Assembly (NCBI GenBank): GCA_039929105.1
Contig: JBDSRX010000035.1
Location: forward strand, 1-27,975
DNA length: 27,975 bases
Reading direction: 5' to 3'
Source of the DNA: JBDSRX01 sp039929105
GTDB taxonomy: Bacteria > Patescibacteriota > Dojkabacteria > J137
Within the stretch, counting starts at the first letter, position 1. Each line of letters starts with the position of its first letter. This document shows positions 1 to 7,616 of this stretch, piece after piece. A program made the position numbers and the translations under genes. The notes beneath the pieces were generated by a model. The model had not been told where the DNA came from, made no database searches, and worked only from the letters and a program-made list of their open reading frames with translations.

Positions 1-1
1 A

Positions 2-406
2 GACTTTACAACAATATCGATTGCAATGACTTTTGGAGCAACAACAATAACTTTCTTAGTAATGTCAATTTACGGTTTTGTAACTAAACAAGATTTAACA
101 TCTTGGGGTAGACTAGCTTTTTTTGGGTTAATTGGATTAATTATTGGATCGATATTAAACATAATATTGTTTTTCTTAGCACCAGGTGTAGCACAAGGAA
201 TTGATTATTTACTAACTTACATTGGAATCGCAATATTTTTAATATTAATCGCATACGATACACAGAAATTGAAAAAAATGGCAGCAAGCATTGGAGAAGA
301 TGGAGTTGGAATGTCTAGATTAGCTATTCAAGGTGCATTAGCACTTTATTTAGATTTCATTAACTTATTTATCCGTTTACTCAGAATAATGGGGAAACGA
401 AAGTAA
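2..406 (+). CDS. Bax inhibitor-1 / YccA family membrane protein (5' truncated)
   Basis: The reading frame is open from base 2, so the gene enters from outside the window and only the C-terminal part (about 134 residues) is visible. The visible part shows the family hallmarks: a TFGATTITF segment, then SIYGFVTKQDLTSWGRL, hydrophobic spans, an IAYDTQKLK segment (the conserved Asp-Thr-Gln loop before the last helix) and a C-terminal ALYLDFINLFIRLLRIMG stretch. At least four membrane helices are visible. Members of this family are multi-pass inner-membrane proteins; bacterial homologues have been linked to calcium leak or to modulation of FtsH. No specific role can be read here. It is 38 nt upstream of the HtrA protease gene on the same strand, so both membrane quality-control type genes may be cotranscribed (inference). 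Confidence 0.88.
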   Translation, partial: DFTTISIAMTFGATTITFLVMSIYGFVTKQDLTSWGRLAFFGLIGLIIGSILNIILFFLAPGVAQGIDYLLTYIGIAIFLILIAYDTQKLKKMAASIGEDGVGMSRLAIQGALALYLDFINLFIRLLRIMGKRK

Positions 407-444
407 AATATTTAGGAATTATCATAAATATTATTTAATTTTAT

Positions 445-1638
445 ATGAAGAAAAGAAGGTTAGTTTTGGGATGTTTACTAATATTTTTAGTAGTTTGTTC
501 ATCCACAACGTTTGGAGTTATTGGAGGATACTTTGCTGGAAGGTTAGGTAATTCTGGTATTGCACAATCACTACAAAATATAACTACACAAGGAGTTCAG
601 GTGGTTAACGAAGATTCAGCAGTTACAGATGCAGTAGCTAAAGCAACAGATTCTGTAGTTAGTATTGTTATTTCCAAAGATGTTCCAAAATACGAATATT
701 CACCATCTGGAGATGGTTTCTTTCAACAAAGACAGCAAGTTGGGACAACTCAACAAGAAGTTGGCGCAGGAACAGGATTTATAATTTCTGCAGACGGAAT
801 GATAATTACAAACAGACATGTAGTAGACGATGAAGCTGCTTCTTACACAGTACTATTTAACGATGGTTCTAAAAAAGATGCGAAAGTATTAGCAAGAGAT
901 ACATTATTAGACATTGCGTTTATTAAAGTTGAAGGAACAGATTACAAACCATTAAGTTTGGGATCTTCTGAAGGATTAAAAGTAGGACAAAGCGTTATCG
1001 CTATTGGAAATGCATTAGGAGAGTTTAGCAATACAGTTAGTACAGGAGTTGTTTCTGGATTAAACAGAAGCATCCATGCTACAGATCAACAAGGTGGAAG
1101 TGCAGAAACATTAAGCAATGTAATACAAACAGATGCAAGTATTAACTTTGGTAACTCTGGTGGACCATTATTAGACATTAAAGGAAATGTTATAGGAGTT
1201 AATGTAGCAAGATCTGATTCTGGAGATAATATTGGATTCGCAATACCAATTGATATTGTAAGAACTTTAATAGATATGCTTAATTCGACTGGAAAGATAG
1301 AAAGACCTGTTTTAGGGGTTAGATACATTCCAATTACAGAAGAATTTAAAACTAAAAATAATTTGAAATACGATTATGGTGCTTATATTTCTGGAGATAC
1401 AGCATCTAGTACAGTTGGTGTTATTCCTGGAAGTCCAGCAGCAACCGCAGGATTAAAAGATGGAGACATTATTCTACAAGTAGATGGAAAGAAAGTAGAC
1501 GATACAAATCCATTACCAAATATAATTCAAAATTATAAAATTGATGATACAGTTGAGCTTTTGATTTACACAGGTGGTGCAGAAAAGACTGTATCTGTAA
1601 AATTAGTAAAGTTCGAAGTACCAACGAGTACTAATTAA
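445..1638 (+). CDS. HtrA/DegP-like trypsin-family serine protease with PDZ domain
   Basis: 397 residues. An N-terminal hydrophobic segment (about residues 5-30) is a membrane anchor or signal, placing the protease outside the membrane. The chymotrypsin-fold catalytic triad is complete: His125 in ITNRHVVD, Asp156 in TLLDIAFIKV, Ser238 in NFGNSGGPLLD. A single PDZ domain follows at about residues 300-390, with the GSPAATAGLKDGDIILQVDGK motif region. The length and the single PDZ match the DegS/DegQ-like short HtrA architecture. It probably degrades or senses misfolded envelope proteins (family knowledge). The ATG lies in very AT-rich sequence with no Shine-Dalgarno motif; a TATTAT box ends about 10 nt upstream of it. 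A GC-rich hairpin lies 28 nt past the stop. Confidence 0.95.
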   Translation: MKKRRLVLGCLLIFLVVCSSTTFGVIGGYFAGRLGNSGIAQSLQNITTQGVQVVNEDSAVTDAVAKATDSVVSIVISKDVPKYEYSPSGDGFFQQRQQVGTTQQEVGAGTGFIISADGMIITNRHVVDDEAASYTVLFNDGSKKDAKVLARDTLLDIAFIKVEGTDYKPLSLGSSEGLKVGQSVIAIGNALGEFSNTVSTGVVSGLNRSIHATDQQGGSAETLSNVIQTDASINFGNSGGPLLDIKGNVIGVNVARSDSGDNIGFAIPIDIVRTLIDMLNSTGKIERPVLGVRYIPITEEFKTKNNLKYDYGAYISGDTASSTVGVIPGSPAATAGLKDGDIILQVDGKKVDDTNPLPNIIQNYKIDDTVELLIYTGGAEKTVSVKLVKFEVPTSTN

Positions 1639-1665
1639 GGAACTTACCACCTAATTTACTCATGG

Positions 1666-1685
1666 CGGCCTGCGAATGCAGGCCG
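1666..1685. terminator. GC-rich perfect hairpin after the HtrA gene
   Basis: An 8-bp perfect stem, CGGCCTGC / GCAGGCCG, encloses a GAAT loop and could be lengthened by two G-T pairs. It stands out against the AT-rich surroundings. It lies 28 nt after the protease stop codon, the right place for a transcription terminator, but no clear T-run follows on either strand. It may be a factor-independent hairpin of atypical type or a small palindromic repeat. Confidence 0.4.
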
Positions 1686-1755
1686 TTCCAGTTTGCAGAC
1701 GTTGCACACTCAATTATTAATTAGAACTGACAATATTCCTGAATTTTAGGATGAG

Positions 1756-1850
1756 TCTGAGTAATTAATGACGCACTTCCAGGTTCGTGGCGTGCTGCTT
1801 ATTAATTACTCAGAACTTTTTGCAGTACTTTTTGGTTACAAAAAGTACGA
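1756..1850. repeat. Two-hairpin structured element, copy A
   Basis: Hairpin 1 has perfect 14-bp outer arms (1756-1769 TCTGAGTAATTAAT with 1801-1814). The 31 nt between them contain an inner imperfect stem (ACGCAC with GTGGCGT, one bulge) around ACTTCCAGGTTCGT. A 10-nt linker (1815-1824) leads to hairpin 2, a perfect 10-bp stem (1825-1834 with 1839-1848) with a GTTA loop. Copy B at 22643-22736 has the same arm lengths, the same linker length and the same second-stem geometry but different, compensated arm sequences. It is in the HtrA-folD gap and overlaps an in-frame 5' extension of folD, an argument against that longer start. It could be a structured RNA or a mobile or recombination site. Confidence 0.8.
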
Positions 1851-1878
1851 AAGAAGAATACTGAAGTTGAAACCTTAT

Positions 1879-1930
1879 GGGATTGCCATCCTTCGACTTC
1901 GCTCAGGACAGGCTATCCTCGCAATGACAC
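1879..1930. repeat. Dispersed repeat, GGGATTGCCA...CCTTCGAC...CAGGAC...TCGCAATGACAC type
   Basis: This stretch begins GGGATTGCCA, contains CCTTCGACTTCGCTCAGGAC and ends CCTCGCAATGACAC. Parts of it recur in the window. The GGGATTGCCA and TCGCAATGACAC parts are found at 25068-25114, and the CCTTCGAC...CAGGAC part at 21679-21705. It is GC-richer than its surroundings and lies between genes. Similar dispersed palindromic repeats are familiar from many bacterial genomes (general knowledge); no mobility gene is nearby. Confidence 0.6.
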
Positions 1931-2049
1931 AAAGTTTATTTGGAGAAACGATTAACGCAACTCTGTTAACTTTATATCTGTTGATGGATACAGGTGGTAA
2001 AGTCATAAGTCCGAATATTTTAAATTACTTCTCTGGTATAATTAATCCA

Positions 2050-2949
2050 ATGAAAATAATCGATGGCAAAAAAATCTCAAAAGAAATCTTAGACGGACTC
2101 AAACAAAAAATAGAGTCATCCAAAATCCATCCAAAATTAGCAATAGTTCTTGTTTCTAACGACCCAGCAAGTAAAACCTACACAAACTTAAAAGCAAAAA
2201 GAGCAGAAGAAATTGGAGTAGTTGTTAACAACTATGATTTTAATCTTGAAAGCAGTAATTTGAAATCTGATGTGATTAATAAAATTAATGAGTTGAATGA
2301 AGATGAAACAATTGATGGAATACTTCTTCAATTACCTTTACACGATTCAATAAAAGAATCCACTGACGAAATTGTAGATGCAATAGATCCAGACAAAGAT
2401 GTAGACGGATTAACTACTATAAATCAAAATAAGCTGAAAGATTGTATTAGAACATATATTCCTGCAACCGTAGAAGCAGTCTTAGAGTGCATTAAGTATA
2501 CTTGTCCGAAAGAGTTGCTAGATAATGCAAGTCAACTTAGCTATCTTGGTACGTTTTTATATGGTAAACGTATCGTAATAATCAACGATTCGAAGCTAAT
2601 TGGAAAGCCTCTTTTTTCACTTTTATCTAGATATAACGAGTCTATCGAAGTTCTAAATAAATACTCGCAAGATATTGGAAGTATTACTAAACAAGCAGAT
2701 ATTTTAATAACTGCAACAGGTCAAACTCAAATTATCGACTCGTCTATTGTTAAACAAAGTTGTACGATTATAGATATCACAAGTGTTAAAAAAGGTGATA
2801 CGGTATTAGGTGATGTTACGATTTCTAAAGATCTTGAAGAGAAAGTAAAGTGGATTACACCAGTTCCAGGAGGAGTTGGTCCAATTACAATCGCATGCTT
2901 GTTAAGAAATTTAGTAAACAAATCTGTTTATTTAAACTCAACAAAGTAG
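2050..2949 (+). CDS. folD: Bifunctional methylenetetrahydrofolate dehydrogenase / methenyl-THF cyclohydrolase (FolD), divergent
   Basis: 299 residues counted from the ATG at 2050. FolD interconverts 5,10-methylene-, 5,10-methenyl- and 10-formyl-THF using NAD(P). The N-terminus MKIIDGKKISKEIL is typical. The catalytic YxxxKxK motif is present (Tyr44, Lys48, Lys50), followed by QLPLHDSI, DPDKDVDG (Asp117-Gly120), a Rossmann segment GKRIVIINDSKLIGKPL, and the C-terminal signature ITPVPGGVGPITIACLLRN. The frame stays open back to 1768, but that stretch is dispersed repeats and a structured element, so the inner ATG is preferred. Divergent points: DGLTTINQNKL replaces the usual DGxHPxNxGxL, and NDS replaces the nucleotide-binding GRS. 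The 3' end overlaps the convergent NAGPA-like gene by 22 nt. Confidence 0.92.
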   Translation: MKIIDGKKISKEILDGLKQKIESSKIHPKLAIVLVSNDPASKTYTNLKAKRAEEIGVVVNNYDFNLESSNLKSDVINKINELNEDETIDGILLQLPLHDSIKESTDEIVDAIDPDKDVDGLTTINQNKLKDCIRTYIPATVEAVLECIKYTCPKELLDNASQLSYLGTFLYGKRIVIINDSKLIGKPLFSLLSRYNESIEVLNKYSQDIGSITKQADILITATGQTQIIDSSIVKQSCTIIDITSVKKGDTVLGDVTISKDLEEKVKWITPVPGGVGPITIACLLRNLVNKSVYLNSTK

Positions 2950-3740
2950 GGTAATTGCTTAAAGTATCTAAACGAAATGGCAGGATTCTCCGTAGAGTAG
3001 AGAGAAGTAGAAGAACCTCCATCTAAATTTAAGACCGAAATATTCTCACCAGCAAAAAAATCTTTACTTAATAATTGTGTACCTAAAGCTCTCAAGTCAT
3101 ATCCTTGAGTTGTAACTCCCACAAATATCTTTCCACTTTCGGTATAGCCAAAAAATGTTCTCACTGCACTTTGATTTCCATTTATGGATCTATCTATAAA
3201 AGATGTTTGAACTTCATTCTGGTCAATAATAATTGGACCTGTTTGGATGTAAATATTATTTGAATTGTCAAAGAACTGATTATTATTAAAATCTGTACTC
3301 GATATAAACTCTAACTTACCTGTAATTTTATCGTAATGTGCGATATGAGTAGCTTGAGGGTTTGAAACGGATAATTCACCCAATCTCTCACCGCCATTCC
3401 ATAGAAGTCCAATATAAGCTTTTTTATCGGTAAAATAACCACCATTTACAACTACTTGATCTCCGTTAAGCTCAGCTACTTCTTTAGCTGTCGAAAGACT
3501 GGTTAAATTGCTTTTAAAAACATTGACATCAAATTTTCCTATTTGGATGGTAATTCCATTTTTAGATTTATATTCGTAATTTCCAGAAAGTACTGGCTCA
3601 CTAACTATTGGAATATGTACATCGGTAAGATTACTTGATAATTCTGATAAATAATTTTTAATTACATTAATACCTATAAGTCCAACCACAACAATTGCGG
3701 CAATCAACATTAGAAAGAATCCTAGGTAATATTTCTTCAT
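2928..3740 (-). CDS. Membrane-anchored phosphodiester glycosidase (NAGPA/DUF2233) domain protein
   Basis: 270 residues. An N-terminal helix (about residues 5-27) anchors the protein, with the rest outside. From about residue 60 it shows the NAGPA-domain pattern: VVVNGGYFT (99-103 NGGYF), IQTGPIII (QTGP 166-169), Arg194 in SAVRTFFGY and the strong signature LNLDGGSSTSLY (237-248). In mammals this domain is the uncovering enzyme that removes GlcNAc from phosphodiesters; bacterial members are exopolysaccharide or cell-wall glycan-related proteins. The substrate here is unknown. It is transcribed from the minus strand, convergent with folD (22-nt overlap), with tRNA-Lys upstream in the same direction. 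Confidence 0.85.
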   Translation of the reverse strand: MKKYYLGFFLMLIAAIVVVGLIGINVIKNYLSELSSNLTDVHIPIVSEPVLSGNYEYKSKNGITIQIGKFDVNVFKSNLTSLSTAKEVAELNGDQVVVNGGYFTDKKAYIGLLWNGGERLGELSVSNPQATHIAHYDKITGKLEFISSTDFNNNQFFDNSNNIYIQTGPIIIDQNEVQTSFIDRSINGNQSAVRTFFGYTESGKIFVGVTTQGYDLRALGTQLLSKDFFAGENISVLNLDGGSSTSLYSTENPAISFRYFKQLPYFVEFK

Positions 3741-3789
3741 TCTATAAGTATAAATTAATATAAATGAATGTGGAAATAATAATGAAGAA

Positions 3790-3861
3790 TGGTCTGACCG
3801 AGACTCGAACTCGGAACCAACTGCTTAAAAGGCAGCTGCTCTACCATTGAGCTATCAAACC
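3790..3861 (-). tRNA. tRNA-Lys (anticodon TTT)
   Basis: A 72-nt cloverleaf folds on the minus strand. The acceptor stem is GGTTTGA with TCAGACC (one G-T pair). The D arm is GCTC/GAGC around AATGGTA. The anticodon stem is GCTGC/GCAGT with loop CTTTTAA (anticodon TTT). The T arm is CCGAG-TTCGAGT-CTCGG, and the discriminator base is A. CCA is not encoded, so it must be added by a nucleotidyltransferase. Confidence 0.96.
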
Positions 3862-3872
3862 ATTTGCGGAGA

Positions 3873-3878
3873 ATTATA
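3873..3878 (-). promoter_or_regulatory. Extended -10 promoter for tRNA-Lys
   Basis: On the minus strand TGCTATAAT (extended -10, TATAAT at 3878-3873) lies 11 nt before the first tRNA base. A weak TTTAAC lies 17 nt further upstream as a possible -35. Position and sequence fit a dedicated tRNA promoter. Confidence 0.6.
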
Positions 3879-3978
3879 GCATAAGTAATTTGATAGTTAA
3901 AAGATCCAAAAATACAATTAGAGAGGCTATTCAATAGAATCGAGAATTAAGTATTTTTGCACCTCCTTGGGCGAATCT

Positions 3979-6054
3979 CTATTTACTGCCTTCTAATTTA
4001 TCAATTTTTGAGATTATACTTTCCTCTGGAATTGTCTCAAATATTATTCCTTTTGGCTTATATTCTAATATTTTCTCCCATATTTCAACTGGAAGATGAT
4101 CTACTTTTAGTAATAGATCAAAAGATTTATCTTTAGCTATAGTGCTAATTGTATCCATTAGATTTATTAGAAGTGTATAGTCGTAATCAAATAATTCATT
4201 TCGTTGCAAACTCAATTTCAATAATGCGTTTACATCTATTATTAATCCGTCTAAATCTGTTTTCTTAAGATTATAAAGATCGAATAAGAAAGATGGGTAA
4301 GATACTTCTGCGAAAACATTGTATCCATCTGAGCCTTTAATACCTTGGCTATTTAATATTTTCTTAATATTTTCAAAGTTTTTTGTATTTCGAACTGCAG
4401 GAATCGCTACATTTATATTTTTGCTTCCGAAAGTATTTTTAGCTTTCTTAATAGCTAATGCTTCTGCAGCGAGGCTTTCTGGATTATCTATAAAACGTTC
4501 ATCTCCAGTAAATTTGAATTTATTTCCAACTCCTAATAATTTTTTCTCATAATCATTAATATTGGAGAAAGAATATATAAATGGTTTATGTTCCGATACT
4601 TTTGAAGCAACTGAAATATCCATAGAATATTTATCTGCCAATTCTCGTAATTTATTAGGGTCTCCTGCATATTCTTCTGCCAAAACATTATTGCTCAATA
4701 CCATTTCTGTAGCATCGAAGTAGGTTCCATTAAAGTTTGAGGCAGCCGCTATTCTTCCAGAAGTAACTTTAGATAAATCTAAGAAGATCTGAGTATTTAA
4801 ATTATATTTCTCAATCCACTTAGGAGTAGCATCTAGTTGTGTCGATCTCTTTTTTATATCGGTTATTGTTAATTGTTTTTTCTTTTCTTCATCTTCAGGT
4901 TCTTTCTCTTCCACAATTTCTTCTTCCTCATTTTCTGTTAATCCAGAAACCATTGCTTGGACTTCTTTAACTAAATTTGGAATACTTATTTTTGGTTTTT
5001 CTGGAACTTCGTCAATCTCTACCAAGGGAGTTCCGTTACGTGTTTCTTCTTTTGAATCTTGTTTTAGTGCTTGTAAATCCATTAACTTTACTTCTATTAC
5101 AAATACATCTCCCGATTCAATAGACCAAGCTAATTCAACTGGGTTTTCGTAAATATCTTCTAAATGTTCAGTTATTACAGCTATCTGCATTGCTCTTTCG
5201 TCTACAATCTTTTGTTTCTTTTGCCAACCTTCACTAATTTTTACTTTAAAGTTAGGCTCATCTTTCTGTCCAATTTTTCCTTTTCGGACAAACATTTGAT
5301 CTTGTGGTATAACAAATTTTTCAACAATCTTTTGATTTATTAAATCTATTCTGTAAGTATCGCAATAAGATTCAAAATCCATAGATTCATCTCTTAATCC
5401 ATAGATTGCTTTAACTTCAACAATGCCTTTCTCCAAAGTTTCTGGAGATACTGAGAATGCTTTACCAGAAACCTCACTCGCCACAGATTTTTTTACTAAA
5501 ACTCCCATTGATAATGGGCCTGAGTAATAGTTATTAGCTCTAAGTTCAATTGCCTCCGGAGTAAATAGTGTAAGCCATGACATTTTAATTTGATAAATTA
5601 AAGCATCAATCCCAGAAATATTTCTTTCAAATTGAATATCTTCTAAACTACCTTCTGGTAAGAATTTGGATGTCAGAATATGAGATGGTTGAATCTTAAC
5701 AAAAGGCATTTCGTGTAATACATTTAAATTTCTATATGCTTCTACAATCGGTCTTTCTATAATGCTTGGTAATTTAGCATCTAATATTGCTTTTGTTATT
5801 AATTCGCTTGCTTCTACTGCAGTTTCTCTAATAAAGGGTCTAACCTTTTTTAGTGCTACAGAAATTGGTTGTATTAAATCTGCTGAAGTTAAAAAGTCAT
5901 CAAATGTTACAGTTGTAATTACAAAACTTGAAGGAGTGGGAACGTTCGCTAGATATACGTATGAGTGTAGTAAAGCTTCTCGACCAACTAGTTCGAAATC
6001 TTTATCCTTTACATTTCCTAAATTTAAAACATACGGTGTGGTCTTTCCTAGCAT
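3979..6054 (-). CDS. PEP synthase-like protein lacking the phosphohistidine domain (probable pseudoenzyme)
   Basis: 691 residues. Residues about 10-325 follow the pyruvate-phosphate-dikinase/PEP-synthase ATP-binding domain: VGREALL (23-29), VPTPSSFVITTVTFDDFL (38-55), SWLTLFTPEAIELR (159-172), EVSGKAFSVSPE (194-205), AIYGLRDES (216-224) and NPVELAWSIESGDVFVIE (304-321). Residues about 420-690 follow the C-terminal PEP-binding barrel: FTGDERFIDNPESLA (515-529), NVAIPAVRNT (548-557), DGLIIDVNALLKLSL near the Asn-Asp loop. Between them there is only an acidic linker (about 340-400), where the swivelling domain with the TxxGGxxxHAAI histidine should be. Other key residues have also changed: Lys of GGK is Arg in VGREA, VRSSA is VKIQP (119-123), the final QxRP is missing and the C-domain SIGSNDLTQL motif is lost. 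Catalysis as in PEP synthase looks impossible; a binding or regulatory role is inferred. Confidence 0.72.
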   Translation of the reverse strand: MLGKTTPYVLNLGNVKDKDFELVGREALLHSYVYLANVPTPSSFVITTVTFDDFLTSADLIQPISVALKKVRPFIRETAVEASELITKAILDAKLPSIIERPIVEAYRNLNVLHEMPFVKIQPSHILTSKFLPEGSLEDIQFERNISGIDALIYQIKMSWLTLFTPEAIELRANNYYSGPLSMGVLVKKSVASEVSGKAFSVSPETLEKGIVEVKAIYGLRDESMDFESYCDTYRIDLINQKIVEKFVIPQDQMFVRKGKIGQKDEPNFKVKISEGWQKKQKIVDERAMQIAVITEHLEDIYENPVELAWSIESGDVFVIEVKLMDLQALKQDSKEETRNGTPLVEIDEVPEKPKISIPNLVKEVQAMVSGLTENEEEEIVEEKEPEDEEKKKQLTITDIKKRSTQLDATPKWIEKYNLNTQIFLDLSKVTSGRIAAASNFNGTYFDATEMVLSNNVLAEEYAGDPNKLRELADKYSMDISVASKVSEHKPFIYSFSNINDYEKKLLGVGNKFKFTGDERFIDNPESLAAEALAIKKAKNTFGSKNINVAIPAVRNTKNFENIKKILNSQGIKGSDGYNVFAEVSYPSFLFDLYNLKKTDLDGLIIDVNALLKLSLQRNELFDYDYTLLINLMDTISTIAKDKSFDLLLKVDHLPVEIWEKILEYKPKGIIFETIPEESIISKIDKLEGSK

Positions 6055-6108
6055 TTTTATACAATCAATAAGTCTAACTATTCATTATGAAGACAATTAA
6101 AAGCATTG

Positions 6109-6654
6109 TCAATTATATCTAATAGTCTTTACAAGACTCTCAGCTTCAGTTGGATTTCCACCTGAAGGAAAGTTTACAACCATTGTTAGAAATATATTGT
6201 TATTTACGATAGCAGAATAAGAGATAAGTCCATCAGATGGAAACAATGTCTCATCAAGACTTCCATATTCAATTCTTCTAAATTCAATTGAGTTTATAGT
6301 TAATTTGGTATCGCTTAATATCTTTTTAGTTGCTTTTAGAGAATCTTTTCTACCGTCAACAATTTCATCTAATGTTTTATTATCTTCAATTTGAGATGTA
6401 GTAAGTAAGACTGTTACATCTGCTTTAGTTAATTCAATACCTTGTGTGCCATTATTTGTTATTGCCCACATGTCCGAATAGCTAAGATTTAGCTTTCCTA
6501 AAATATCTAAATCTAATGGGAAATCGGAATTAGTTTGAGAAACATTAATAATATTTTTACCATTTAAAACATTAAAGCCAATTAGAGCAATAGAAAAGAT
6601 TGCTATAGCTGCGATAATTATATAAATTAGAGTGTAAGAATTCTTTTTATGCAT
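6109..6654 (-). CDS. Hypothetical membrane-anchored protein
   Basis: 181 residues with one N-terminal membrane helix (about residues 9-30) after a short basic start, then a globular part of about 150 residues. This has alternating strands, an IEFRRIEYGSL segment and a hydrophobic IVNNNIFLTMVVNFP strand, ending in AESLVKTIRYN. The pattern (anchor plus a small domain ending with a helix after a strand) resembles PsbP-like or DUF1795-like proteins, but no signature is convincing and no function is assigned. It is divergent from the sortase-fold gene at 6755 and precedes the PEP-synthase-like gene by 54 nt, so those two may be cotranscribed. Confidence 0.65.
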   Translation of the reverse strand: MHKKNSYTLIYIIIAAIAIFSIALIGFNVLNGKNIINVSQTNSDFPLDLDILGKLNLSYSDMWAITNNGTQGIELTKADVTVLLTTSQIEDNKTLDEIVDGRKDSLKATKKILSDTKLTINSIEFRRIEYGSLDETLFPSDGLISYSAIVNNNIFLTMVVNFPSGGNPTEAESLVKTIRYN

Positions 6655-6704
6655 AGTTTATATTCTTATCTATTTTAGTGTTTTTGTAAAGCTTACCATT
6701 CTCA

Positions 6705-6732
6705 TTTACAATGAATGTGTAAGAAGTATAAT
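6705..6732 (+). promoter_or_regulatory. Promoter of the sortase-fold gene
   Basis: TTTACA (6705-6710), a 16-nt spacer and TATAAT (6727-6732) match a housekeeping promoter. The expected transcript start lies about 16 nt before the GTG at 6755. Confidence 0.6.
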
Positions 6733-6754
6733 AATAAATAGTTAAAATTTCACA

Positions 6755-7552
6755 GTGGCAGTTTCAAGAGACGATCAAAATACTTTTTTAATGATTGGAG
6801 GAGTTCTAATTGTTTGTCTAATTGCGCTTATAGCAGTTATTAGTAGTATCTGGGCTCTTGTCAGAGATCCTATAAATACAGTAATAAGTACTGTATCCAC
6901 GTTTATTAGAATTCAAACTTTAGATTACAATTTTGCTGTTCCTATTGCTGTTGCCCCAACACCTGTTCCACAGCCTAATCCAATTCCTTCACCAATAAAT
7001 ATTCCACCGATTAATATTATTTTAGGTTCAAACGAAAAGGATATTGATTACAACTTTCCAGTAGATACTAGTTCAACAAGTCAGTTTGAAGATGCATTAT
7101 TTTCTGATACTAATTTAGAAGAAATGTTGGGGAATGGGCAAACAATTCAACAAAAGAATTTAAATATTCAAATCCCTTCTTTAAATATAAATAGTCCAAT
7201 CGTTCAAGGTTTAAATTCAGAAGATCTTCTAAAAGAAGGCTTCTGGGTCTTACCTTCAGAAAGGAAGCTAGGTAAAGCTGAAGTAGTATTACTTTGTAGT
7301 CGAAGATATTTCGGACCTACTGATTCTAAATCTTGCTGGTTCTTAGATAGAATTGCTTTAGAAAATATAATAACTATTTCTTACAATAGTTATAGCCTTA
7401 ATTACAAAGTTGTTGGAATTAATAGATTTAATGGAAACGACCCTTTAGTATACAAAGCGAGTGCTGATGAAGATTTAATTAGAATCGTTACAACAGATCC
7501 ACTAGATTCAAATATAAACAGACTTGTAATACTTGCTGAAAGAGTAAGGTAA
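6755..7552 (+). CDS. Sortase-fold membrane protein lacking catalytic His and Cys
   Basis: 265 residues, GTG start. A membrane helix (about 12-35) is followed by a Pro-rich linker (about 65-88) and a C-terminal domain (about 145-265) that tracks the sortase barrel. It has IQIPSLNINSPIVQGL (strand with the usual small-Ile-Pro pattern), LLKEGFWVLP, GKAEVVLLCSRR where sortases have a GHR, FLDRIALENIITI (the F-xL-xxL-xxGD-xI position), YKVVGI, and IRIVTTDPLDSNINRLVILAE where sortases have TCxP...RLVV. Thus Ser182 stands at the His position and Thr247 at the Cys position, while Arg256 is kept. It is unlikely to be an active transpeptidase; it may bind a sorting signal or act as a structural partner. 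A promoter is visible just upstream. Confidence 0.72.
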   Translation: MAVSRDDQNTFLMIGGVLIVCLIALIAVISSIWALVRDPINTVISTVSTFIRIQTLDYNFAVPIAVAPTPVPQPNPIPSPINIPPINIILGSNEKDIDYNFPVDTSSTSQFEDALFSDTNLEEMLGNGQTIQQKNLNIQIPSLNINSPIVQGLNSEDLLKEGFWVLPSERKLGKAEVVLLCSRRYFGPTDSKSCWFLDRIALENIITISYNSYSLNYKVVGINRFNGNDPLVYKASADEDLIRIVTTDPLDSNINRLVILAERVR

Positions 7553-7565
7553 TAAAGCTTAGAAC

Positions 7566-7592
7566 TTGCACTGTCGTATTTTTCCATATAAT
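7566..7592 (+). promoter_or_regulatory. Promoter of gpmI
   Basis: TTGCAC (7566-7571) and TATAAT (7587-7592) are separated by 15 nt, slightly short, and lie 24 nt before the gpmI ATG. The predicted leader is about 17 nt and has no Shine-Dalgarno motif. Confidence 0.5.
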
Positions 7593-7616
7593 ATGGTGTT
7601 ATAGCAAAAAAATTCT

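Noticed and set aside
1756..1850. Integron attC site
   Set aside because: The folded two-arm shape is suggestive, but no GTTRRRY/RYYYAAC core pair, no integrase and no cassette array are present.
1768..2049. In-frame N-terminal extension of FolD by 94 residues
   Set aside because: The stretch consists of the two-hairpin element and a dispersed repeat (its translation is repeat-like), and FolD homology starts exactly at the ATG at 2050.
3955..3975. Strong AAGGAGGTG on the minus strand downstream of the PEP synthase-like gene
   Set aside because: No ATG, GTG or TTG with an open frame follows at a suitable distance, so it is not taken as a ribosome-binding site.
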